From an uncultured Pseudomonadota bacterium (GTDB lineage Bacteria > Myxococcota_A > Polyangia > HGW-17), in the NCBI GenBank assembly GCA_938004375.1, contig CALKWH010000414.1, positions 1-16,159 of the forward strand: 16,159 bases of DNA. Direction: 5' to 3'. The position numbers and the translations under genes were made by a program. The notes beneath the pieces are model-generated. The model was not told the origin of the DNA. It searched no databases and saw only the letters and a program-made list of their open reading frames with translations. Numbering within the stretch: the first letter of the stretch is position 1; every line of letters begins with the position of its first letter. Positions 5,859 to 13,502 of this stretch are shown piece after piece.

Positions 5859-7387
5859 GGCGCCTCCTTCGGCGGGTGCACGGCGTCCACCGTGGCGTCG
5901 AGGCGGCCGCGGCCCAGGCGCACGCGCAGCGCGTCCCCGGGGCGGACCTGCTCCGCGTCCCGCAGGATGGTCCCGTCGGCGCCCGCGACGACCGCGTAGC
6001 CGCGCTCGAGGACGGCCAGAGGCGAGAGCGCCTGCAGCCGGGCGGCCTGCCGCGTGACCAGCTCCAGGCGGGCGCGCAGGGCCAGCGCCGCGCCGTTGCG
6101 CAGGCGGGCGGTCAGGGCGTCGAGGCGGTTCTGACGCTCGGAGACGCGCCGCTGGGGCAGGTGGGCGGCCAGGCGGCGGGCGGCGGCGTCCATCCGGGTC
6201 CGGGCGAGCTCCTGCTTCGCGGTCACCGCCCGCTCCAGGCGCAACTGGACATCGGCGAGCTCCATGGCCCGGCGGTTGACGAGCATCACCGGGTCCGGCA
6301 GGCGCCGGTCGTTCAACTGGCGGAAGGCGCGGTCCACGCGGGCGGCGGCGGCCCGGGCGCAGCGCGCCAGCGCGGTCTCCAGGCGCTTGCCCAAAAGGGC
6401 GGGGTCGGCGAACACGCGCTCGGCGGCCTCGGTGGGCGTGGCGGCGCGCAGATCGGAGACGAAGTCCACCAGAGTGGTGTCGGTCTGGTGCCCGATGGCG
6501 GTCACGACGGGCACCGCGCAGGCGTGGACGGCGCGCACCACGCCTTCGTCGTTGAAGGCCGCGAGATCCTCGAGGGAGCCGCCGCCGCGGGCCAGGATGA
6601 TCACGTCGACGTCGTGGCGGCGTTCGAGGAGGGCGAGGGCGGAGCTCACCGAGAGCGGGGCCGCGGCGCCCTGCACCAGGGCGTCGGCGATGAGGATCCG
6701 GCAGCCCACGCGCCGGCGGGCGATCTTGAGCATGTCCTGGAGCGCGGCCCCTGACGCCGAGGTCACGATGCCCACGACCCGGGGCACCTCGGGCCACCGG
6801 CGCTTGGGCCGATCGAAGAGGCCCTCGGCCTCGAGCTTGCGCTTCAGTTGTAAATAGGCCAGGAGCAGGGCGCCCTCGCCGCGGGGTTCGATCATCTCGA
6901 CATAGAGGGTGAACTTCCCGCGGGCGGCGAAGATCTCGAGGTAGCCACGCACCAGGACCTGCAGGCCCTCCTTGAGCTCGAAGGGGGGCGCGGCGGCCCG
7001 GGCGAACAGGACGCAGTCCAGGGTAGAGCGCGGATCCTTGAGGACGAAATAGTAGACGTTGTTCTTTTCGCTGATGCGGCCCAGCTCGCCTTCGACCCAG
7101 ATGCTGCCGTAGCGGTTGCGCAGGCGGACGTTCACGTCGGAGATGAGGTCGGTGACGGTGAAGACCGGGGGGATGAGCTCGCGGGCTTCGGCGCCACGGG
7201 CCTCGGCGCCACGGGCAGTCGGCGTGGCCGGCGGACCCGGCTCCCGCGCGACTGCGGGATGGAGCTCGGGGGCGGCCGCGACGGCGACGTCGGCGATGGG
7301 GACGCCCGGGGGCGGGTCCGGGACGGCCAGCTCGAGCTGGAGTCCCTTGGGACCATGGTTATTTTCCGTCGTCTTCCTGCGGGACAT
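5855..7387 (-). CDS. xseA: Exodeoxyribonuclease VII large subunit
   Basis: This 510-residue protein is the XseA subunit of exonuclease VII, which degrades single-stranded DNA to oligonucleotides with XseB. The OB-fold DNA-binding domain is at about 74-172 (PVFTVTDLISDVNVRLR, WVEGELGRISEKNNVYYFVLKD). The catalytic domain follows with LKRKLEAEGLFD (181-192), GIVTSASGAALQDML, ARGGGSLEDLAAFND (266-280) and IGHQTDTTLVDFVSDLRA ending in TPTEAAE. The family usually has Glu where this protein has Gln in GHQTD. A coiled-coil region fills about 330-455, followed by the conserved LERGYAVV segment. Some 70 residues precede the OB fold, more than in typical homologues (about 400-460 aa). No alternative ATG or GTG was found within that extension. 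It overlaps the upstream lipoprotein by 29 bp. No xseB lies nearby. Confidence 0.97.
   Translation of the reverse strand: MSRRKTTENNHGPKGLQLELAVPDPPPGVPIADVAVAAAPELHPAVAREPGPPATPTARGAEARGAEARELIPPVFTVTDLISDVNVRLRNRYGSIWVEGELGRISEKNNVYYFVLKDPRSTLDCVLFARAAAPPFELKEGLQVLVRGYLEIFAARGKFTLYVEMIEPRGEGALLLAYLQLKRKLEAEGLFDRPKRRWPEVPRVVGIVTSASGAALQDMLKIARRRVGCRILIADALVQGAAAPLSVSSALALLERRHDVDVIILARGGGSLEDLAAFNDEGVVRAVHACAVPVVTAIGHQTDTTLVDFVSDLRAATPTEAAERVFADPALLGKRLETALARCARAAAARVDRAFRQLNDRRLPDPVMLVNRRAMELADVQLRLERAVTAKQELARTRMDAAARRLAAHLPQRRVSERQNRLDALTARLRNGAALALRARLELVTRQAARLQALSPLAVLERGYAVVAGADGTILRDAEQVRPGDALRVRLGRGRLDATVDAVHPPKEAP
7186..7215 (-). repeat. 15-bp tandem duplication in xseA
   Basis: Two adjacent 15-bp units (7186-7200 and 7201-7215) differ at one base and encode ARGAE twice, near residues 58-67 of XseA. 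They lie in the non-conserved Ala/Pro-rich N-terminal extension, so they are probably a neutral slippage product. Confidence 0.8.
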
Positions 7388-8204
7388 GGGGCACCGGTTG
7401 CTGCAGTTTCACCATGGGGGCGTCGCAGTCGTGCACGCGCCGGATCGTGGCGTCCACGGGCGGCACCTGCGTGAAGGCGTCGGCTTCGGTCTCGGGATCC
7501 AGCTCCATGCGGGACCAGTGGAAGACGGCGTCCCCGGAGACGCCCTTCTGGGTGATGCGCATGCGCGTGGGCACCATTTTCCCGTCGACCTTCTTCCATC
7601 CGCGGTATTCGACCTTCACCCGGGAGCCGGGGGTGGTCACCTCGGCCTTCTCCAGGCGCCAGTGGGCGCGGCCCTTGTGGCCCAGCACCCAGAGTTTGAC
7701 CGTGCGGGCGCCCTCGACTGCGGTCACCACCTCGCAGCCGCACGTCTCGTCCCAGGCGACTTTGGCGCCTGCGCCGGAGGTCGGCCAGGGGTTTTCGCCC
7801 ACGAGCAGGGAGAACAGTTCCGCCGGAGAGAGGCGCACGCCCAGCACCTGGGCCACCGCGCAGGCCTGGGTGGGGCCGACGTAGTAGAGGTTGTGATCCC
7901 GGTCGTTGGCGATGAACTGGGCACCGTCGCTCGTGACCAGCAGCACGGTGGCGTTCATGGGGGGCGGGGTCACGGCGTCGAAGCGTAGGCGACCCAGGCG
8001 GTCGGCGAGCAGGAACACGTTGACCTTCAGACGGCCCTTGGAGGTGAAGGTGTCCACCTTGCCGCGGGCGCGAAGTCCATCGATGTTCCGCGCAGACACG
8101 GCCGAGAGGACGTCGCCGGCGGCGGGGGTCGTGTAGGGCCGGCTGTAGGAGGTGCAAGCCGTCGCGCCGAAGAGCAGCAGCAGGCAGGGGATGACGGGGT
8201 TCAT
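7359..8204 (-). CDS. LolB/DUF4292-like outer-membrane lipoprotein
   Basis: This 281-residue protein starts at an ATG with AGGTGG upstream. Residues 1-16 are a signal peptide with Cys17 in GATAC as the likely lipidation site. The core (about 28-150) follows the LolB/DUF4292 pattern: a helix with IDGLRARGKVD, strands around LKVNVFLLADRLGRLRFDAVTPP and TVLLVTSDGAQFIANDRDHNLYYVGP, then LGVRLSPAELFSLLVG. That half-barrel is known to handle lipid or lipoprotein cargo in LolB and LolA. A second strand-rich part (about 160-260) ends in a short tail with a Cys. Its last 29 bp overlap xseA. It is the second gene of operon C, 41 bp after the Fic-like gene. Whether it is true LolB cannot be settled from sequence. 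Confidence 0.78.
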   Translation of the reverse strand: MNPVIPCLLLLFGATACTSYSRPYTTPAAGDVLSAVSARNIDGLRARGKVDTFTSKGRLKVNVFLLADRLGRLRFDAVTPPPMNATVLLVTSDGAQFIANDRDHNLYYVGPTQACAVAQVLGVRLSPAELFSLLVGENPWPTSGAGAKVAWDETCGCEVVTAVEGARTVKLWVLGHKGRAHWRLEKAEVTTPGSRVKVEYRGWKKVDGKMVPTRMRITQKGVSGDAVFHWSRMELDPETEADAFTQVPPVDATIRRVHDCDAPMVKLQQPVPHVPQEDDGK

Positions 8205-8245
8205 GGTTCCACCTCGGGTTCCGGGCGGGCGTCCGGGCGCGGGGA

Positions 8246-9025
8246 TCATCGGGAGTAGCGCTTGATCGCGCTGTTCATGAAGAGGCCGATGGTGTCGTTG
8301 ATCATCTGCACCATGTGGACCTCGTTGTCCTGGTTGATGTCCGCGAGGATGTGGTCGTAGTAGATCTGTCGCTCCTGGTGGGGGATGATCGCGGGCGGGT
8401 AGCCGGCGTGCATCAGCACGATGTTCATGATCAGGCGGGCCAGGCTGCCGCTGTTCTTCGGCCATGGGAAGATGGCCATGATCCGGTTGTGCAGGGCGGC
8501 CGCGCGGGCGATGGGCGTGAGCTTGCGGTAGCCCGGGGACTGCATCCACTCGCCGAGCTTGCGCATGCGGTAGGGGATCTTCTCGGGTGGGGCGAAGTCG
8601 TGGGCGTACTGGCGGTGCAGCGGCATCTCCTTGCGGTACGCCAGGAGCTTGGTGTCCTCGGGGGGCGTGATCAGTTCGTGCAGCTCCTTGATGTAGGTCA
8701 TGTTGATGGTGATGCGCTTCTTCTGGGCGTCCAGGCGGGCCTGCTGCATGCCCTTGTAAAAGGCGACCACGTCGTCGTAGTGGGGGATCAGCGAGGAGTC
8801 GGAGATCACGCGGTCGTCGAGGGCCGAGCGGATCTCGAGCTCGCCGAGGACGACGCCCTCGAGGGCGAACTCGTGGAAGCACCAGGTGATGTTGACCTCG
8901 TGGTGGTACTGGGCCCGGCGGGGCTCGTCCCAGGACGCCAGGATCTTGTTGAAGGTCAGGACGTCCTCGTCCAGTTTCTGGGTCTCCATCGGCTCCACGT
9001 TCGTCGGAAAGGTTTGTCTGGGCAT
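8246..9025 (-). CDS. Fic-fold protein with degenerate active site
   Basis: This 259-residue protein starts at ATG 9025, preceded by AGGTGAG; a GTG one codon earlier is possible. Fic enzymes transfer AMP or other phosphate-containing groups to proteins with the motif HPFx[D/E]GNGRxxR. Here the flanks match well: AAALHNRIMAI before it and ARLIMNIVLMHAGYPPAIIP after it. The motif itself reads FPWPKNSGSLAR (186-197). The catalytic His is Phe186, Asp/Glu is Lys190, and GNGR is NSGS. An N-terminal segment FALEGVVLGELE (53-64) matches the inhibitory-helix region and keeps Glu56, but lacks the Ser/Thr four residues earlier. The protein is probably catalytically dead or altered, perhaps a binding or regulatory pseudoenzyme. 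No signal peptide is seen. It heads operon C behind a strong promoter. Confidence 0.85.
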   Translation of the reverse strand: MPRQTFPTNVEPMETQKLDEDVLTFNKILASWDEPRRAQYHHEVNITWCFHEFALEGVVLGELEIRSALDDRVISDSSLIPHYDDVVAFYKGMQQARLDAQKKRITINMTYIKELHELITPPEDTKLLAYRKEMPLHRQYAHDFAPPEKIPYRMRKLGEWMQSPGYRKLTPIARAAALHNRIMAIFPWPKNSGSLARLIMNIVLMHAGYPPAIIPHQERQIYYDHILADINQDNEVHMVQMINDTIGLFMNSAIKRYSR

Positions 9026-9061
9026 CACTCACCTGTAAGTCAAGAAAAAAAGACAGCTAGC

Positions 9062-9089
9062 ATTATACGAATTCCGGTTTTACAGGCAA
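9062..9089 (-). promoter_or_regulatory. Strong predicted promoter of operon C
   Basis: On the minus strand TTGCCT (9089-9084), a 16-bp spacer and a perfect TATAAT (9067-9062) precede the Fic-like gene by about 37 bp. The leader contains a run of seven T followed by CTTGACTTACAGGTGAG. It lies in the short gap between the M14 peptidase stop (9111) and the Fic-like start, so operon C has its own promoter. No clear terminator separates the two. Confidence 0.75.
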
Positions 9090-9110
9090 TGGAAAACGAA
9101 AAATCTGGCG

Positions 9111-11198
9111 TCAATCAACGGATTTTCGTCGCAGGAGGAGCCAGGCGAACCCCAGGATCAGGAGCACGAGAGGCAGGGGGGCGGGCGCCGCCGGATCCCC
9201 CGCGTGGCGGCACTGGCAGGAGACGCCGTCTCCGGTCTTCGGGCGCGCGGCGTCGGCGTCGGGGCCGGCATCGGAGGCGTCCGGGTCCCCCGCGTCGGCG
9301 TCCCCGGTATCGGGGTCCGGGACGTCCCCGTCCCCAGCGTCGGGGCCGGCATCGGGCTCGGTGCAGTCGATGCCTCCCGCGGCGTCCACGGGCCAGCCCT
9401 CGTCGATCAGCCCGTCGCAGTCGTTGTCGAGGCCGTCGCAGCGCTCCTCGAAGCCCGGACCCACCTCGGCGCGGGAATCATCGCAGTCGTCGGCCTCAGA
9501 TACGCCGTCGGCATCGGCATCGACGGCCGAGGGGACCGAGGTCTGGGGGATCAGCAGGCCATCGATGGCCGCTTGGGGGGTCTGCAGCAGGTTGATCAAC
9601 CGCAGGAAGCGCGCGGTGGAGACGCCGCACGACGAGAGCTCCAGGTCGAAGTCGCCGGTGTATTCCCCGCAGGGCGAGAACGGCCCGTGGGGGGTGTCGG
9701 AGACGGCGGCGCGCACCCGGGCGCCCTGGCGGGCGGGATCGAACACGACCGTCAGTTCCGCGCCTGGGCCGTCTCGCAGGGGGAGGCCGAAGTCGAGCAC
9801 GACGAAGCCCTCGCGTCCGAGCGCAAAATAGCGCCCATCGGGGACGCTGAGGGCCTGGTACGCGGGGTTGGGAGTGTTGGCGGCCGTGCCGAGGGCTCCG
9901 GCGGAGATCAGGCGGAACGCACCGAACGAGGTCGTCGAGGGCGCAAGCGCGAACTCGAGGGGGTCTGGGAGCGCGGCCAGCGGCGTGGAGAAGGTGCCCC
10001 GGGCATGGCGCGGCGCCTCGACCACCCACTGGATCGGGTCTGCGTCGGTGACGTGACAGAACGTGCCGGCCGCGGTCGTGAAGAAGGGCTGGGGCATGGT
10101 GCCCACGTGCAGCCTGGCCTGCAGCGGACGCCCCGAGGTGTCCGTCACGCGCCCGCAGATCATGCGCTCCTGCAGATGGGTGGCCAGGTCCTGCAGGGCG
10201 GCCACGTTCGCGGCCACCACCGAAGCCGTGTTCGTGGGCTGCAGCGTCTCGATGGTGTAAGCCAGGGCGCCCAGGGTGCCGTGGAGGAAGTCCTGGCAGG
10301 ACCCGTAGGCGGCGTACCAGTCCCAGCCGACGATCACCTCGAGGTCAGCCGGTCCCGCGTAGACCTCGCCAAGCTCGAGGATGGTGGCCAGCTCCGGCGG
10401 AGTGACGGGCGAGCCGTCGTACACCGTATTCACGTATTCGGCCTCGCTGTGGTAGTCCAGGCTCAGGACAGGCGGATAATGGACGCCGAAGGCCAACTGC
10501 GCGCGCGTTTCGGGCTGGGAGAAGGGCGCCGTCTCGTCGTCCCAGTACATCCCGTAGTCGCGGTTCAGGTCCGCGCCGGAGTCGTTGTAGCGCGTGCGGG
10601 CCTCGAAGCCCTCGGGGTTCACCACCGGGAAGAGCCAGAAGTCGAAGGTCCCGCGCAGGTCTTGGGCTTGGGGACCGACCAGGAAGCTTGCGATCCCCAA
10701 GACGATGTCCGTGCTGACGACCTCGTTCCCGTGGTGGGCGCCGGTGATGCGGATCACCGGTCTGCCGATGAGCTCTCCAGGGGACTCGCCGATCTCGAGG
10801 GCGAACAGCGGGAGCCCGCCGGCGGTGAAGCCGAGGCGATGGAGACGGACAATGCCGGGATGGTCCTGAGCCAGCGCCACCAGGCGCGGACCCACTTCGT
10901 TCCAGCGGATGGCTGGGGGCGGCGCGGGCTCCGGTCCTAGGTGTTGGAACCGGAAGCCCTCGGTCTCCCAGGCGGGGAAGGCCTCGGCGGGGGCGGAAAT
11001 AAGATAATAATCACCGGCGCGGTCCAGCACGGCCGTGCAGGGGCGGCGGAAGGTACGCAGGAGCGCCCGGCCGGTCGTCGCGTCGGGGGACTCCAGGCGG
11101 ACCCATGCCTGGTGCGGGTCGGGGCAGCGGGCCGACGCCGGTGAGGGGGCAGAGGCTAAAGTCAGTGTTAGAAGGAACAGCGCGGGGAGCTTCTTCAT
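9111..11198 (-). CDS. M14 zinc carboxypeptidase with MYXO-CTERM-type tail
   Basis: This 695-residue secreted peptidase starts at an ATG with GTGAGGA just upstream. The signal peptide covers about 1-23 and ends ASA. The M14 domain (about 95-345) has zinc ligands His156 and Glu159 in HHGNE and His250 in DYHS. It also has substrate-binding NPEG (194-197) and DLNR (210-213), and the catalytic Glu317 in AYTIET, so it looks active. Next come a carboxypeptidase regulatory-like beta domain (about 347-412) and a beta-sandwich of discoidin-like character (about 423-552). A MopE-type Asp/Cys metal-binding segment (559-602) and an Asp/Ala/Pro tether (613-655) follow. The end is CQC (661-663), a hydrophobic stretch and LLLRRK, a MYXO-CTERM-type tail that should anchor or sort the protein to the envelope. 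It is coupled to the upstream Cys-rich peptide gene with a 19-bp gap. Confidence 0.93.
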   Translation of the reverse strand: MKKLPALFLLTLTLASAPSPASARCPDPHQAWVRLESPDATTGRALLRTFRRPCTAVLDRAGDYYLISAPAEAFPAWETEGFRFQHLGPEPAPPPAIRWNEVGPRLVALAQDHPGIVRLHRLGFTAGGLPLFALEIGESPGELIGRPVIRITGAHHGNEVVSTDIVLGIASFLVGPQAQDLRGTFDFWLFPVVNPEGFEARTRYNDSGADLNRDYGMYWDDETAPFSQPETRAQLAFGVHYPPVLSLDYHSEAEYVNTVYDGSPVTPPELATILELGEVYAGPADLEVIVGWDWYAAYGSCQDFLHGTLGALAYTIETLQPTNTASVVAANVAALQDLATHLQERMICGRVTDTSGRPLQARLHVGTMPQPFFTTAAGTFCHVTDADPIQWVVEAPRHARGTFSTPLAALPDPLEFALAPSTTSFGAFRLISAGALGTAANTPNPAYQALSVPDGRYFALGREGFVVLDFGLPLRDGPGAELTVVFDPARQGARVRAAVSDTPHGPFSPCGEYTGDFDLELSSCGVSTARFLRLINLLQTPQAAIDGLLIPQTSVPSAVDADADGVSEADDCDDSRAEVGPGFEERCDGLDNDCDGLIDEGWPVDAAGGIDCTEPDAGPDAGDGDVPDPDTGDADAGDPDASDAGPDADAARPKTGDGVSCQCRHAGDPAAPAPLPLVLLILGFAWLLLRRKSVD

Positions 11199-11217
11199 GT
11201 CCTCACGGGGTGCGCGA

Positions 11218-11478
11218 TTAGAGCCAGCCGAAGTAACGCTTCTCGAGCACGAGGTCGAGGCGGGCCTTGCTCGACACCTCGGCGCCGCACTTGCAGGAGC
11301 TGGTGTAGCCGGTGATGTTGCAGCCAAGCTTGCGGGCGTTCTTGCGGGCGGTGAAGGTGTCGGAGGCGGCGCAGACGTTCGCTACCGGCTTGGCGTCCTT
11401 GCAGGTGAAGCAGACCTTGCCGGCGGCAGCGGACGGGGCGAACAAACAGCAGATGGCCAGGGATACGAACCATTTCAT
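11218..11478 (-). CDS. Small secreted Cys-rich protein, unknown
   Basis: This 86-residue protein starts at an ATG with GGAGGTG about 5 nt upstream. Residues 1-19 are a signal peptide (AAA just before the probable cleavage site). The mature part of about 66 residues has six Cys: CFTC (23, 26), Cys36, Cys53 and CKC (62, 64). They could form three disulfides or bind a metal. It is Lys/Arg-rich and ends in an aromatic RYFGWL. No family is recognised. The gene is first in operon D, 19 bp before the M14 carboxypeptidase, behind its own promoter. A longer in-frame reading from 11550 lacks a ribosome site. It could be a substrate, partner or inhibitor of the peptidase, which is inference from gene order alone. 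Confidence 0.78.
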   Translation of the reverse strand: MKWFVSLAICCLFAPSAAAGKVCFTCKDAKPVANVCAASDTFTARKNARKLGCNITGYTSSCKCGAEVSSKARLDLVLEKRYFGWL

Positions 11479-11540
11479 GAAACACCTCCAGTCCGTCGGG
11501 ATCGGGACGCCGCAAAGCCCGCGACATTCACGCCGCCTCT

Positions 11541-11569
11541 CTTGTAGCACGGCAGGACCCCTTGGGCAA
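11541..11569 (-). promoter_or_regulatory. Predicted promoter of operon D
   Basis: On the minus strand TTGCCC (11569-11564), a 17-bp spacer and TACAAG (11546-11541) precede the Cys-rich gene. The -10 box is preceded by TGC, an extended -10 type. The start would fall near 11535, giving a leader of about 55 nt. It overlaps the gap just after the operon E lipoprotein stop. Confidence 0.55.
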
Positions 11570-11583
11570 CGTGTGTTCGAACG

Positions 11584-13485
11584 TCAGCGGGGCTTGGCCT
11601 GGGCGCGGCGCGCCTCGTGGGCGAGCTGGAGGTAGTAGTCCAGGGCGTCCTTGGCCCGGCGGTAGGAGAGACGCTCGGGGGTGAGGCGTAGCAGCGCGGG
11701 GAGAAAGGTCCGCCGCTGGTCCAGCTTCTCGAGGGCCGCGCGGACGTCCTTGAGCCGCTGGGGCGTGAACAGCCGGATCCCTGCGAAGTTCGGCCCGGCG
11801 GCCAGGGTCAGGAATCCCTCGGGCTGTTGCAGCAGCACCCAGGCCGCCTCGATCCGGGGCAGGACCAGCTCGCGGTTCTCCAGCTCGGGCAGCTCCTTCA
11901 CGTTCAGGAGGTCGTCGAGGGTGGCGGGGCCGGGCGTGGTCGCAGGGCCGGGCGTGGCGGTGTTGCCGGGTGAGGCCGCGGGGCCGGGCGTGGCGGCGGG
12001 GCCGGGCGTGGTCGGCGCGGTCGACGGGCGCGCACCGGGACGCAGCCCCACCAGGGTGCGGAACAACAGGACATGGGAGGCCGCTTCCAGACCCGTGGCC
12101 TCCCCCTGGGCGGCCAGGAGCCAGAGCGTTCGCACGGCCAGAAAGCGCAGCACCTGATGCTCGCAGCCGGCCTTGAGTCCCAGCGCGAGGTGGTGGCCCG
12201 AGCCCGTCGCATGGAGGAACCACAACAGGATCCGGGTGCGACGGACCAGCTCGGCGTCTTCATGGGGGGGGAGAAGGCGCGAGCCGCCGGCCTGCACGCC
12301 GGGCGTCCAGTTGACGCGCGACGCGTAGCGGGTGAAGACGGCCAGGCTGTCCAGGACGCTGGCGCCGCAGGTGGACATCGCCTCGCGCACCTCGGGGGTG
12401 GTGGTCGCCTCGAGGAGCTGGGGAGCGAAGGCTTCCCAGTCGGACTGACGGAGGTTCTGGGGCCACGACGCGTCCCCCGGAGGCGTCAGCGGGCCGAAGG
12501 TGAGTGGCGAGGGTCCGGCCGCGATCAGGACGTAATCGTCATCTAGCGTTCGCTGGGGCAGCTCCAGGCCCGGAGGAAACCAGCCGGGGCGCCCCTGGTA
12601 GCCGTTCAGCATCTCCTGGAACAGTTCACGGCCACGTCCGGTGTCCAGGGAAACCGTCAGCGTCACGGACGGTTGTCCTCCGGGGGTGGGCGACCAGCGC
12701 AACTCGAACCTGCCGAAATCGCAGGTGACCTCCTGTCGCGGTTTGCGAGACAAGGACTGGGCGCAGCGCCGGGCCGATTGTAGATCCTCCCGTTCGAGCT
12801 GGGATGTGTCGTCCCGCAGGGCGGCATCCAGCGCGGGGAGCGGATCCTGCGGGACGAACGCGTGGTCCCGCCAGCCCTTCTCGCCGAAGTTCTTCAGGAA
12901 GTTCGTGAGCTCGCTCTCCTTGGTGAAGTTGAGGTTGAAGCCGCGCTTGTAGATCTGCAGGGCCTCCTTCTCGAGGTCGGCCGGCGTGAAGGCCGGACGG
13001 TGCCGGGAAGGGATCTCCTTCTTCAGGAACAGGGGGAGCGCGTAGGCCCGGAGCGTCCGGAAGTGACCGGACCGCAGATCCTCGTCCTCGAGCAGCGCCT
13101 GGAGCACGAGCTGGAAGAAAGCGGCGAATTCCCCCTCCTCGGCAGACCGATAGGACGCCCGCTCCCAGGTAAGGACGACCTGGTGCAGGTGCTGAAACAG
13201 GCGGTGCTCGGGGCTCTCCCAATGGAAGGCCGGAGGAATGGACAGGTCGCGAAACATGAAACGGGCGCCTTCGACCAGGAACTGGTCCATCCGGTCCTCG
13301 GCGGGCCGCACCGGTGTCTCGGGGGAGTTGTTCACCTTGAGTGTGCCGTCGGTCCTGCCGGGATCGTTCATGCCGGCGCGGGGGGTCGCTTCGTCCTCGA
13401 CGAGCTCCAGGGAGCGATCACCGCAGCCTGCGGGGAGCGTCATCGACAGGATCAGGATCGGAAGAAATAGGCTCGGGCGGGTCAT
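11584..13485 (-). CDS. Large putative lipoprotein, unknown function
   Basis: This 633-residue protein uses the ATG at 13485, with AAAGGA about 7 nt upstream. An alternative ATG seven codons earlier (13506) would overlap the patatin stop as ATGA but has no ribosome site. The signal ends TLPAGC, with Cys21 as the probable lipidation site. Residues about 65-260 look largely helical (DQFLVEGARFMFRDLS, FKRGFNLNF-like segments). Residues 258-345 include a strand-rich piece (RFELRWSPTPGG, SVTLTVSLDTGRGREL). Residues about 360-485 are helical, with His/Cys-containing HATGSGHHLALGLKAGC. A Pro/Gly hexapeptide spacer (493-522) leads to a helical C-terminal domain ending in AKPR. I recognise no domain. 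It follows a patatin-like phospholipase, so a role near membrane lipid is possible but unproven. Confidence 0.82.
   Translation of the reverse strand: MTRPSLFLPILILSMTLPAGCGDRSLELVEDEATPRAGMNDPGRTDGTLKVNNSPETPVRPAEDRMDQFLVEGARFMFRDLSIPPAFHWESPEHRLFQHLHQVVLTWERASYRSAEEGEFAAFFQLVLQALLEDEDLRSGHFRTLRAYALPLFLKKEIPSRHRPAFTPADLEKEALQIYKRGFNLNFTKESELTNFLKNFGEKGWRDHAFVPQDPLPALDAALRDDTSQLEREDLQSARRCAQSLSRKPRQEVTCDFGRFELRWSPTPGGQPSVTLTVSLDTGRGRELFQEMLNGYQGRPGWFPPGLELPQRTLDDDYVLIAAGPSPLTFGPLTPPGDASWPQNLRQSDWEAFAPQLLEATTTPEVREAMSTCGASVLDSLAVFTRYASRVNWTPGVQAGGSRLLPPHEDAELVRRTRILLWFLHATGSGHHLALGLKAGCEHQVLRFLAVRTLWLLAAQGEATGLEAASHVLLFRTLVGLRPGARPSTAPTTPGPAATPGPAASPGNTATPGPATTPGPATLDDLLNVKELPELENRELVLPRIEAAWVLLQQPEGFLTLAAGPNFAGIRLFTPQRLKDVRAALEKLDQRRTFLPALLRLTPERLSYRRAKDALDYYLQLAHEARRAQAKPR
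11920..12009 (-). repeat. 18-bp coding repeat, Pro/Gly hexapeptide linker
   Basis: Five tandem 18-bp units encode [T/S]PG[P/N][A/T][A/T], residues 493-522 of the large lipoprotein. They make a stiff extended spacer between its central and C-terminal helical regions. The third unit has diverged (SPGNTA). Confidence 0.88.
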
Positions 13486-13502
13486 GGGGAGGTCCTTTCC
13501 CG

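Noticed and set aside
9026..9110. Intrinsic terminator after the M14 peptidase
   Set aside because: T-rich runs exist on the minus strand but no GC-rich stem precedes them. The segment is better explained as the operon C promoter.
9204..10940. Plus-strand open frame of 578 codons
   Set aside because: It is antisense to the M14 carboxypeptidase, whose zinc and catalytic motifs are intact. Its Gly/Val/Arg/Ala-rich composition is typical of a GC-rich shadow frame.
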